The translations under genes and the position numbers were made by a program. Below the pieces are notes generated by a model. It was given only the letters and a program-made list of their open reading frames with translations. It did not search any database and was not told where the DNA came from. DNA of 64,000 nucleotides from Macrolepiota albuminosa (Eukaryota > Basidiomycota > Agaricomycetes > Agaricales > Agaricaceae), in assembly GCA_027475525.1 (NCBI GenBank), contig JAMWFC010000046.1, positions 1,178,001-1,242,000 of the forward strand, written 5' to 3'. Positions 47,701 to 58,213 of this stretch are shown piece after piece. Positions within the stretch are counted from its first letter, which is position 1. Every line of letters begins with the position of its first letter.

Positions 47701-47988
47701 CTTCTGGCGCACAAGGACATGTTGGCAGAACATCCACGGACGGGCGCATATCTTGACGCGATTAAACAGATGAAACCTTACTGGATAGCTGACTCGTCAT
47801 ACGATTGGGTAGAGATGAAGCAGGGGAGTCGAATAGGTGCTCGAACTATTAAGCCTGGAGATGAAGCTCAAAGAAGACTTGATTTTAGCGATAAATCCGA
47901 AGTCGATGACTCTGAGGACCAGTCAGATGACGTGTCTGTGGATGAATATCGTAGTGAGGATGCCGAGGAACAATACCGCTCAGTGTAG
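44767..47988 (+). CDS. Crinkler-like P-loop NTPase with nuclease-like C-terminus (6 exons)
   Basis: Exons 44767-45124, 45176-45226, 45270-45518, 45563-45898, 45951-46374 and 46425-47988 give 993 aa; introns are 43-52 bp, all GT...AG and in phase. Seen: Walker A QGSGTGKSR (about 188-196), Walker B LFYFDEAHHL (D359 region), a helical middle domain, then a C-terminal region with RGGAVQGYPNTDADFGIP and VFQIKDRSD (Q-x-K near 771), which resembles the restriction-endonuclease fold, and an acidic tail. This NTPase plus nuclease layout fits the CR/Crinkler-type proteins expanded in mushrooms (known from comparative work by Aravind and colleagues), which are proposed to act in conflict or transposon control. 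The assignment is from layout only; the role here is inferred. The N-terminus is short and Ser/Pro-rich without a signal peptide. The gene is intact and sits next to a Helitron. Confidence 0.7.
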
Positions 47989-48239
47989 CCACCCTTGAAT
48001 CAATATATATCTCATAAATGACTTGCTCGACATGGTAGTTCTAGTGATTGGGTAAACATCAATTTTTAAAATACTATGTTCGTGTGTTCATGGTCAAGTC
48101 CAGTGAAAATCGCGTCGAGCGAGAACGAGCCGAATCGTGCCAAATGGATCGGGCAAGTGTAGGGGTGTGGTTGCCCGGGGTGATTCTGACACCCAAATCT
48201 ATTCCCACCAGTGCTGACTAGCGCCGACTCTCTACACGT
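47989..48239. other. 3' flank of the NTPase gene, likely Helitron border
   Basis: No gene. CpG is still common to about 48240 (GTCGAGCGAGAACGAGCCG), then falls as Helitron sequence begins. Confidence 0.45.
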
Positions 48240-48246
48240 GACGTGA

Positions 48247-48450
48247 GCACTGAGTTGTAAGATGCGGAGGCCTTAACCGAATGAAGTGAGGTTGAGGCTG
48301 GGAATGAGGCACTGAGTTCTCTATACTTGGAGCCCTAACTGAATGAAGTGAGGTTAGGGTGGAGGCTTAGTTGGGGGGGGTTTGGGGGCTTCGGCCCCCA
48401 ACGAGCTATGAAATTCGTGCCGAAGACACGAATCATAGCTTGTCTATCTA
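48247..48450 (+). repeat. Helitron left terminal module with two hairpins
   Basis: Two iterations of CCCTAACTGAATGAAGTGAGG-type sequence, then TTGGGGGC-TTCG-GCCCCCAA (hairpin 1, UUCG loop) and AGCTATG...CATAGCT with ATTCGTG/CACGAAT arms (hairpin 2, two-base bulge). Repeated at the right end. Confidence 0.8.
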
Positions 48451-48774
48451 TAGTATATGCGACGATTTTTGTGGGAATTTGATGTGATGACTAAAAATTT
48501 GTCAGCTGAGTCATCGATGACTAAGGCTGACAAATAGTTGTCTTTTTCGTCTGTTTTTCGGTCAGTTAGAAAAAAAAATTGTATATTAAATGTGTATATT
48601 AAATATTTTACTGTATGCTATCTCTCGGACACATGTGGAAGGTGTCCGGAGTTTGTGGATGTGGCTGAGGCCAAAACGCGATTTAGTGGACACCAGTTTT
48701 CACGCCTCGCGTATTCTTAAACCAAACAGCATCAATTTTTCCACGGTTTCAACGTTGTAGTGAGTAAACTACAC

Positions 48775-49387
48775 TACAAAGTAAGTGTTGATTGATTGAT
48801 TGATTTACAAATATTAATAACCATTCTTATAGCAACGCTTCGAAACTCGATTACAAAGTAAGTATTGACTGATTGATTGATTGATGACTATTAATAAATG
48901 ATCAATTTAGCTACAACTTCGAAACTTGATTACAAAGTAAGTATTGACTGATTGATTGATTGATGACCATTAACAAACATTCTTATAGCGAAATTTTCAA
49001 ACTCAACTACAAAGTAAGTAATGATTGATTGATTGATCAATGATCCTTAACAAACATTCAATAGCTCGACAACTTTCAGCTATTGATTGATCATTGTAAG
49101 TGATTTTTAATGTATTTGAGCTTGGAAATTGCTTAAAAAATTCGAAAAAATCACAGAAAAATCAGGAAAAATTCAATTCAGCTTATAGTGAAAGTTTGGG
49201 CTATTGTAGTAAGTGACTTTTATTGTTTTTGAGCTTTATAAATGCTTATAAAATTCAAAAAATTCAAGAAAAATTCAATTCAGCTTAGAGTAACACTTGG
49301 ACAACTTTGGGCTATTGATATACTCATCATGTAAGTGTCTTTCAATAGTTTTAAGCTATGAAAATGCTTAAAAAACTATTTTTTCAG
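48775..49387 (+). other. Tandem exon/intron-like leader units upstream of the Helitron ORF
   Basis: Four units of 77-79 bp start at TACAAAGTAAGT (48775, 48852, 48931, 49008). Each has a consensus donor GTAAGT, a TTGA microsatellite, a TTAAT/TTAAC branch-like site and a TATAG or TTTAG acceptor-like end. This predicts introns 48781-48832, 48858-48910, 48937-48988 and 49014-49064, separated by 25-, 26- and 25-nt exons. A second unit type follows with GTAAGT at 49096, about 49209 and 49331. The last intron, 49331-49387, joins AT to G and so creates an ATG in frame with the transposase. Splicing is inferred from consensus only. Confidence 0.55.
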
Positions 49388-52300
49388 GCAATCTTCAACT
49401 ACTCATTCTAATAATGAACCCAGTACTCCTGAAGGTCAAAGACAGCAGGCTAGGATTCAAAGCAGGCTACAACAGTTACAAATGACTGATCCTGATGAGC
49501 GTCGTGCCAATAGAAGTAGAAGATCTACTTCAGTGGTTATACCACTTCATTATGGAACTGGGGATATGGGAACTGGGGATATGAGAACTGGGGATATGAG
49601 AATTGGAAGAAATGATCAGATTGCCTCTAGCTCTTTGGGAAGGCCTATTGGACCATCTGTTGCTATGAACTTATTTGCATCTGAGGATGTACAACTTGGA
49701 ACTACAGGATTGGGGGATATGAGAACTGGGGGAAATAATCAGATTGGTTCAAGCTCTGGAGGAAATACTTCTAGCTCTTTGAGGAGGCCTGTTAGACCAC
49801 CAACTGTTGCTGAGGATCTATTTGCTAGGGCTATTCCTGAAACTCATTTACCTGAAGGATGGAATGCCCCTTTGCAAAATCCTATTCCTAGAATGATACC
49901 ACCTCTACCTCTTCCTGCACATAGAGCTCCTTATGTGCCTTCAATAGTAGCACCTCTACCAGCTGCTGTGCATGGAAGAGATAATAGGGTGGGATTAGTC
50001 AATCAGCCTGTAGTTGGTGGGACTGCTATGAGTATACCTGAAACTCATTTGCCTGAAGGTTGGGATGCTCCTTTACGGAATCCTATACCTAGAATGCCTG
50101 CTTTGCCAAACTTCACAATGCCATTACCATTGCCACCTGCACTTGGGAATAGAGGAAGACAAATTAATCAGCAGGTTGCTCCACAAACACTAGCAGCATT
50201 GCAAGACCAACAAAGGTTGAGACACATTGCTGCAGCTGAGGAGCAGGATAGACAACGGCAGGCACTAGCAGTATTGCAAGAGCAGCAACGGCTCAGACAT
50301 ATTGCTTTGGCTGAAGAAGAGGAGAGGCAAAGGCAACAACAGGCATTAGCAGTATTGCATGAGCAACAACAGCTCAGAAATATTGCTATAGCTGAAGAGC
50401 AGGCATTAGCTGAAGTACAAAGGATAAGGGCTGAAGAGCAGAGAACACAACAGCAAGGATTGGCTGCTTTACAACAACCAGTGCCAGAGGTGAGATAAAC
50501 ACACCTTTTATTTTATAAGCTGCTTTGACTAACAAAAGTCAACAGCATATAGATCTCAACCCTGAACATAGGCCTTTGAATGAGGCTAGAGCTGAAAGGA
50601 TCTTGCAAGACTGGGAACAGCAACATTTAGCTGATCTTGAAGAGGATTTTAATGATTTAGATCCTCATGGGTTAGAAAATATCCATGCAGCTTTTGATGA
50701 GATGCTTCAGAATCCTTTGGAGTATTTGGAGCATCCCATAGACAATGAGATTGATCCAAATCCACTAGATGATCCTAGGAATGATCCTGCTGAGAATATG
50801 GAGGAGGACTTGGAGTATGTGGATCCACCTGGAGATAACAGGCAGCAAAATCTACCAGCACCTCCTATTCTACAAAGGGTTGATTATATTCAAGGCAGAA
50901 ATGCTCTTCCAAGAGGAAGACAGCCTTATATAAATGAACCTTCAGCACATTATCTTGGTCCTATGGATATTTCATGTCTACATTGTCATGCTCTACATTT
51001 TGATGACGAAAAGCTGTCTAAATCTACCCTATACAATCCCAAGTTTGGCATGTGCTGTTTACAAGGGCAAATTGATTTGCCCAGACTTGCAGACGCTCCA
51101 CCAGAACTGCTTGGCTTACTCCAAGGTCACCATCCTCTTTCTGATGCTTTTAAAGCATCTATTCGCCAATACAATGCAGCTTTTGCATTTACATCTCTGG
51201 GAGTCAAAATTGACCAGGCAATTACCAATGCTCCTGGACCATACAGCTTTAGGATTAATGGAGAGCTCCATCATCTGACAGGTGCTTTGCTTCCAACTGA
51301 AGGTGATCATCCTGTGTATGCACAACTCTACTTCTATGATCACAATCAACAATTGGCTTTTCGTCAGGGAAGCAATTCTAGATTGGATCCTCAGATAATG
51401 GCCTCTTTGCAGGATATGCTTCATAGAGTCAATCCCTTTATTGGCTTATACAAGCTTGCAAAGCAGATTATGACAGAAGTTCCTGAAGGCCAACCACAAA
51501 GGCTTTCTGTTCAACTTAGAGCTGACTTTGGAGACCATCGACGCTATAACAACCCTAATGAACAGGAAGGAGTTGCTGCAATTATACCAGGAGATGGTTC
51601 TGAAGAACGATCAGATCACCATGACATAGTCCTGCATCTGCATGGAGGTCAATTGAAGCGAATCAGCCATCTACACCCCTATTACACACCTCTGCATTAC
51701 ACTATCATATTTCCAACTGGAGAACCTGGATTTCACACCGATATTCAATCTCAATTTGGACCAGCAGGAGAACAAAGAGCCAAAAAAGTCAGCCAAACTG
51801 CATATTATGCATATAGGCTGCAGCAAAGAGCTTTGGAAGCTAATGCTGCATTGCTTTGGAGTGGCAGACTGTTTCAGCAATATGTTGTGGATGCATGGGC
51901 ATCAACTGAGCAGAACAAGCTCAATTGGGTCCGGCACAATCAAAAGAAGATTAGGGCTGAAGTGTATCAAGGAGTGGTCGATGCGGCTGCTGGAGATGAA
52001 GACTTACGCAGGCAAAGCCGACGGGTAGTCCTTCCCTCTTCTCATGTTGGAAGTGAACGACACATGCAGCAATTATTCCAGGACTCTATGGCTATTTGCA
52101 GGCATTTCCATAAACCAGATCTCTTCATCACTATGACTGCCAATCCAAAGTGGCCAGAAATTGAAGAGGCTCTGCTAAAGGAACCTATGGTTAATGGAAA
52201 GAGGCAAACAGCTTCTGACCGTCCAGATATTGTTGCCAGAGTATTTGAACTCAAGAAGAATGCTCTTTTGAAGGACATAAAAGATGGTCTATTTGGAAAA

Positions 52301-55212
52301 TGTGTGGCATCTGTCCATACCATTGAATTTCAAAAGAGGGGACTTCCACATATACATATCTTGATCTTTTTCCATCATCATGACAAGATCAAAGATGCAG
52401 CTCATGTGGACACTATTGTTTCTGCTCAAATTCCTGATCCAGTGACTCAGCCTCAATTGTATCAGGTATTGGCTTTGCTTGAATTATCAATGCAGTATCT
52501 GACCTTTGTTATTAGGTTGTTACTACCAATATGGTTCATGGTCCATGTGGAGCAGATTTTCCCAATGCCAAGTGCATGGTAGATGGCAAATGTTCCAAGA
52601 GATATCCCAAGGAATTTCAGGAAGCTACACAGTATGGTGATGATGGCTATCCCCAATATGCCAGACCTAACAATGGCCGCTTTTTTGAAAAGCATGGTCG
52701 TCGTTATGACAATCGTAATGTTGTCCCATACAATCCATATCTCTCAGCCAAATTCCAATGTCATATCAATGTGGAAGTCTGTGCTTCAGTGGATGCAATC
52801 AAATACATTCACAAGTACATCTACAAGGGCCATGATAGGACAACTTTGGAGATTGCTAGGGAGGAGAGGGATGAAATCAAGGAACATTTGGATGCCAGAT
52901 ACATTTCTGCTCCTGAGGCTTGCTGGCACATCTTTGAATTCAACATGCATGCTGAATATCCTTCAGTGTACAGATTGCCTGTGCACTTGGAAAACCAGCA
53001 TGAAGTCTATTTCTCAGATGATGAACCAATACAGATAGTGGCTGCTAGACCTAATGCAGACAAGACTGCACTCACAGCTTGGTTTGAAGCCAATACCAGG
53101 TTTCCCAATAATAACACTACTTATCAGAACTTTCCAACCAAGTTTGTTTATGAGCCATCTAAACGGAGTTGGAAGGAGAGGCAGAGAGGTACAGCAATTG
53201 GGAGGATGTACTTTGCTTCACCAAGACAGGGAGAAAGGTTCTATCTCAGGATGCTCTTGACTGTTGTAACCAATGCAACTTCATGGGCTGATCTCAGGAC
53301 AGTCAATGGCCATATCTATCCCACTTATCAAGAAGCATGCAAGGCTCTAGGTCTTTTGGAGGATGATGCAGAATGGAGGCAGTGTCTCACTGAAGCTGCT
53401 CCAATCCAACTAGGATCAGCTCTCAGGCAGCTGTTTTGCACTATTCTATTCCACTGTGCTCCTGCTACTCCTGAGGCTCTATAGAATGAATTCAAGCATT
53501 CTATCTGTGATGATCTTCGACACAGATTGGAACATACTAGGCAGTATAGGGACCGGATCTTTACCAATGAGGATATTTATGACTATGGCCTTTATCTCAT
53601 CAATGACACTTTGATGAATTTTGGGAAAACTCTGAAAGACTTTCCCAACATGCCAGAGGCTCAACAGAATTGGAACATAGTTCCAGGTAATTGGCATTTG
53701 CATAAAAGATTGACTTGAATACTGATCATTCTTCTAGGCAACAGGCTTTTAGAAGATGAAACCAATTATGATGTTGAAGAGCTCAAGCAAAGAGTGGAGG
53801 GTAACAAGGCCAAGTTCAATGTGGAACAACTGGAGACTTTCAATGCTGTCATGAACTCAGTCAACAACAATTTGGGCAGGATGCTATTCATTCACAGTGC
53901 TGGAGGATGTGGCAAAACCTTTGTCTGCAATACTCTGGCTGCTGCAGTTCGTTCCAATGGAGATGTGGCATTATGTGTAGCATCATCTGGCATTGCTGCC
54001 TTATTGTTGGAAGGGGGTAGGACAGCTCATTCAAGATTCAAAATCCCCATTCCTGCTCTTGACACATCCATTGCCAATATCAAGAGAGGAACCCAGTTAT
54101 CACAGCTCATACTTCGCACCAAAGTTGTTATTTGGGATGAAGTTCCAATGCAACACAAAAATGCCATTGACTCTGTCAATCGTGGCTTCAGAGACATCTT
54201 CGATAATGACATTTCCTTTGGTGGAGTCACTGTGGTTTTTGGAGGGGACTTTAGGCAAACTCTTCCAGTGGTTCCACATGGACTCAGGCAGCAGATGATT
54301 GCTGCTTCACTCAAAAGGGGCCGACTTTGGGATCATATCCAAGTCCACTACTTGGTCCAAAACATGAGATTGGATCAGACTGCAGAGAATATTGCTCATG
54401 CAGCTTGGTTGTTGGATGTTGGTGCAGGGAAAAATCTAGGACCTGGAGAAACAGTCAAACTGCCTGAAAGGATGATCTGTGATGACAATTCTATCACTGG
54501 ATTGATTTCTTCCACATATCCTGATATTGGTCATCCTCAAAATGATCAGTATTACCTGGACCGGACTATTCTCTCTGGCAAGAACTCGGATATAGAGGAG
54601 ATCAATGCAGAAGTTCTAGAGAGGTATCCAGGGGAAGAAAGAATCTTACAGAGTGCAGATTCTGTTCTTTCTGATAACAGGAATCCTGATGGCCTTGCCT
54701 TATATCCTGTGGAATATCTCAACTCTTTGAAAGCCAGTAGTTTGCCTTTGGCTAAACTGGCTTTGAAGATTGGAGTTCCTGTCATGCTTCTCAGGAATCT
54801 GGACACAACCAAAGGACTTTGCAATGGAACAAGAATGATTGTCACTCATATCAGCACCAGAGTCCTCAGATGTCGTATTATCAGTGGAGATGCCAAGTTT
54901 GCAGGTTCAACTGTTTTGATTCCAAGAATCAATCTAGATGCCTCTGAAGAGGATTTGCCCATACCATTACACAGGAGACAGTTTCCAATTCGATTGGCCT
55001 TTGCTATGACTATCAACAAGTCTCAAGGGCAATCAGTCAAGCATGTTGGATTGGACCTTCGATCACCGGTTTTTACACATGGCCAACTCTATGTTGCACT
55101 TTCTCGATGCACATCAGAAGATCGTATCAAGGTGATTTTGTCAGAAGAAAATACATCAAGAGCGACTGCAAATATTGTGTATCAAGAAGTTCTTAATGGT
55201 TTACAAATGTAA
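49329..55212 (+). CDS. Helitron RepHel transposase, one in-frame stop
   Basis: Predicted exons: AT (49329-49330) plus 49388-50489, 50546-52465, 52516-53686, 53738-55212; 1889 codons. Without the first intron the first ATG is 49482. The N-terminal 360 residues are Gln/Arg-rich with about three 27-residue coiled-coil repeats (ALAVLQEQQRLRHIA). Helitron_like_N and Rep follow: DLFITMTANPKWPEI, HUH motif GLPHIHILIFF (about 970) and the two-tyrosine motif YIHKYIYKG (Y1105, Y1109), which cut and join DNA. The PIF1 helicase has HSAGGCGKTF (about 1454), VIWDEVPM, GGDFRQTLPVV and MTINKSQGQS...YVALSRC. A TAG at 53482-53484 (codon 1331) sits where the context EAL-x-NEFKHSICDDLRHRL expects Trp. It separates Rep from the helicase, so this copy is probably inactive or depends on readthrough. 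Confidence 0.9.
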
Positions 55213-55539
55213 GTGTGATTGTTAATTATATACTTATTACTAACTTTATATTTTAGCATCTAACTTGATACTGTACATATAACTTGGAATTGTAGCATTA
55301 TTTTTTGGGTTTACAAATGTGAGTATGATTGTTAATTACCTACTTATTACTGACTTTTATATTTTAGCATCTAACTTGATATTTGTTGATACTGTACTAA
55401 TAGAATATATATAACTTGGAATTGTAACATCATTTCTTGATAAATGTGAACTTTCTATTCTTTAACAACATATGCTTGAATCAGTAAGACATAATGAAAG
55501 TAAGTCATGATAGAAGTTGAGTTATGAATATACATATTT
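55213..55539 (+). other. Helitron 3' flank with a diverged internal duplication
   Basis: A segment after the stop (TGATTGTTAATTA...ACTTATTACT...TTTTAGCATCTAACTTGATA) occurs twice about 110-120 bp apart with differences. No coding signal. Confidence 0.6.
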
Positions 55540-55775
55540 GGAACCCCTAACCGAACGAAGTGAGGTTGGGGTGAAGGCTGAGTTACTTATATACATACTT
55601 GGAGCCCTAACCGAACGAAGTGAGGTTGGGGTGGAGGCTAAGTTACTTATACATACTTGGAGCCCTAACCGAACGAAGTGAGGTTAGGGTGGAGGCTTAG
55701 TTGGGGGGGGTTTGGGGGCGAAGCCCCCAACGAGCTACGAAATTCGTGCCGAAGGCACGAATCGTAGCTCGTAAT
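55540..55775 (+). repeat. Helitron right terminal module with two hairpins
   Basis: Three iterations of CCTAACCGAACGAAGTGAGG, then TTGGGGGC-GAA-GCCCCCAA and AGCTACG...CGTAGCT with ATTCGTGCC/GGCACGAAT arms. Compared with the left module, T-A has become C-G on both sides of the stem. Confidence 0.8.
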
Positions 55776-56193
55776 ATATGGGACGATGCCTGGGAAAAAC
55801 TAATGCTGACCAAGGCTGACCAAGAACCTTCCTTTTATAGAAATAACATAAGAGCTGGCTCATTTCAGTATTAGAAATGCTTAATAAATTCAGATAAAAT
55901 CACTGAAAAATCAGAAAAAATTTGGGAACCAATGATGCACCAAGGTTAAGTTTTTTTGAGATTTTATAAATGCTCAAGAAATGTGAAAAATTCCAGAAAA
56001 TCTCAATTAGTCTGTTTTTCAGAAGATGTTAGTAGAAAATGCTCAAAGATTCCAGGAAAATGACTCAAAAATCAGAGAAAGATCAGAGAAAGATCAGAGG
56101 CTACTGATACACTACTTTTCAGTTTTATTTTGAGATTTATAAATGCTTCAAAAATCTGAAATATTCAAGAAAAATTCAATTTAGCTTAGATTA
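55776..56193. other. AT-rich leader-like repeats, no gene
   Basis: Degenerate AAATGCTTAA..AATTC..CAGAAAAATC units resembling the second unit type of the Helitron leader (49096-49330). Confidence 0.5.
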
Positions 56194-56336
56194 ATGCACT
56201 GAGTTGAGAAGTGCAGAGGCCTTAACCAAACGAAGTGAGGTTGAGGCTGGGAATGAGCACTGAGTTCTCTATACATACTTGGAGCCCTAACCGAATGAAG
56301 TGAGGTTAGGGTGGAGGCTTAGTTGGGGAGGGGGAT
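56194..56336 (+). repeat. Third, partial Helitron terminal module
   Basis: Matches 48247-48380 (GCACTGAGTT...GGAGGCTTAGTTGGGG) and breaks off before the hairpins, at a junction with gypsy-LTR-like bases (TGTAAGGGTGACCTCTAGAG, from 56337). A second Helitron end was truncated here. Confidence 0.7.
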
Positions 56337-56364
56337 TGTAAGGGTGACCTCTAGAGGCTGTAGG

Positions 56365-57337
56365 TTGGGGATCAGGAAGATTCCCATTGTCAGATGGGTA
56401 CTGGTATGTCCAGAGCTTGCAGGCATGAATGTCTTGTCCAATGAGGAGATACATCCCCTTTGTGAGTGCATCGTCATAGGCACAACAACTCTCCTGCTGC
56501 TGGCGGTCGCCAATAGTGGCCTCACACCACCCATCCTACTGAGCAAGGGACTGGGGAGTCCCATATTGGTCAAGGCATTGCATCCTCTTGTCATCAATGG
56601 CGGCCGCCTCGTTGTAGAGCCAGTTGTTGCCAAAGAATATATGGGCCAAGTAGGTGACCACATAGGTGTATGCATAGTCAACTCAGCTGACTAGGATTTG
56701 GTTGTGAAGAAGGACGTGTAACGTTTCTGAAGTGGTAAAAACGGAAGCTGATGCTTCTAGGATGTCCACAGCTTGAGCCTCAAAATTAAAGTTGTCGGTG
56801 TGGAGAGGCACAAAGGCTTGCCCCGTAGCCATCTTGTATTCAGCAATGGCCTCTTTGTAGAGGCCTGGTCATGCAAAAACATAAGCCAGGTACTTGTGCA
56901 CTGTGGTCTTGGAGAGGTGGCTGGTGCTGATTGTGCATACAAGCACAAATCCAAAGAGGCTGCACCAATAAATGCGCATGGCATAGTCCATGGCCAGACC
57001 AGTCCACACATTGGGTGTCCCAGGATGCCCATAGAGAAGGGCATATGAGCCCAGATAGTCCAAAGCAAAGAGTTGCTTTGAATCAGAGAGAGTCAGGCTA
57101 ACTAAGGCCAGTCTTCCACCCTCCTTACGGCGATAGATCCACAGGACATTCTCCCACTCCTCAGAACTTGCAAAGAGTACTGTAATAGTCTTGTACAGGG
57201 CCTTGTCAAGTAAGTAAGACATGACTCTGTCTTGAGCAGTAGGGTGGCAATTCAACGTTACCCATTTGAACTTGTTGAGCAGGAGATAGCCCAACTGACA
57301 CTGATGAATCAGCATAAACTAGTTGTTTACCAGTGAA
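56365..57337 (-). pseudogene. Unrecognised ORF family, degenerate copy 2
   Basis: Minus-strand reading gives LLYGHPGTPN...GLAMDYA, VHKYLAYVFA, GLYKEAIAEY, ETLHVLLHNQ and VDYAYTYVVTYLAHIFFGNNW in one direction, collinear with copy 1 at 4355-4879. Stops include a TGA where copy 1 has Trp (VS-stop-VDYAYTY against VKWIDHAYTF) and another between YVFA and PGLYKEA. It lies on the same strand as, and downstream of, the degenerate gypsy pol at 59.3-61.4 kb. Family and function unknown. Confidence 0.5.
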
Positions 57338-58213
57338 TGGAGCCTGCAAAGCTCTCAAGGACTGTGGGGAAACCCATGAGGTGCCACTTGGTACACCTTG
57401 CTGTTGTGGGGTGTCTGCACAGTGTTGCCCTCTTTATTGGCCTCGAAGGCCCTGGCTGCGTGGGCTTCTTGCCCAACAAAGATAGTGTTGGTCACTGGCA
57501 ATCAATAGAACTGGGGGAATAACCCCGCACCAAAGAATGAGTTTTGGTGCTCAATAGTGTGATCACAATAGATCACAACACCGAGCGCATCAGGAATGCA
57601 CCTGGCTTTGTCCTCAAGGAGGGTGGCTCCTTGCTTGGTGCTATTTTGTGCCCAACGGTCCATCTTGGCCTGTCAATTGCTGTTGCACCATTTGTGCACC
57701 ATGTGTTGTGCTGCTGTCTTGTGCAGCACAGGAGATTCTATACAAGCCTCTTCAGGCTCCTCATACCATTCGTCATTGGAGGGCAGAAATAGCAGCCTCT
57801 CTAGCACAGGCTTGTCCAAATGTGGGTCTATTGTCTACACACACTGCGGAAATTGGGCTGGTGGGCCCTCTACCAGTATTGCAGGTAAGAAGGGGATATT
57901 AGCCACTGGGGCCTCTTTTGGGGCATCTTTGGAAAGTGCACATTGACGTATGCATGCCCTTCTGGTTGCTTACTCCAACGATCCTTTTGGGGTTGCGAGG
58001 CCTTAGCCTCAGTGGGGCATGTACTGACATCCCAGGAACTCTGCTTCCCAGAGTGTGTGGTGGATACCATGGATAATGGTTGTGAAGATGCAACCTCAGA
58101 TGCACCACTAGCAAGGCGCTGAATTAGCCAGGGGGCAGCTGGAGCAGGGGCATCTCATAGGGAAGGATGTCCTGCCCTAGGCCAGCCTCTCAGCCAGGAA
58201 CAACAATGCTTGA
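57338..58213. other. No clear gene; probable continuation of the decayed minus-strand region
   Basis: Contains only short frames on both strands. Composition resembles the flanking pseudogenes, and the segment probably belonged to the same coding region. Confidence 0.4.

Larger units (their letters stand above)
48240..55790 (+). mobile_element. Helitron (RepHel) rolling-circle transposon, ends approximate
   Basis: Carries one RepHel transposase gene (Rep HUH nuclease plus PIF1 helicase) flanked by directly repeated modules with two hairpins (48247-48450 and about 55540-55775). A partial third module lies at 56194-56335. I could not fix the TC...CTRR termini, so borders are taken from the repeated modules. 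CpG-poor throughout, although the gene has only one stop. Helitrons insert between A and T without a target duplication, so no duplication is expected. Confidence 0.85.

Noticed and set aside
48775..49065. Regularly spaced repeats resembling a CRISPR array
   Set aside because: The conserved parts hold GTAAGT, TTGA microsatellites and acceptor-like ends, repeats and spacers are not separable, and the genome is eukaryotic.
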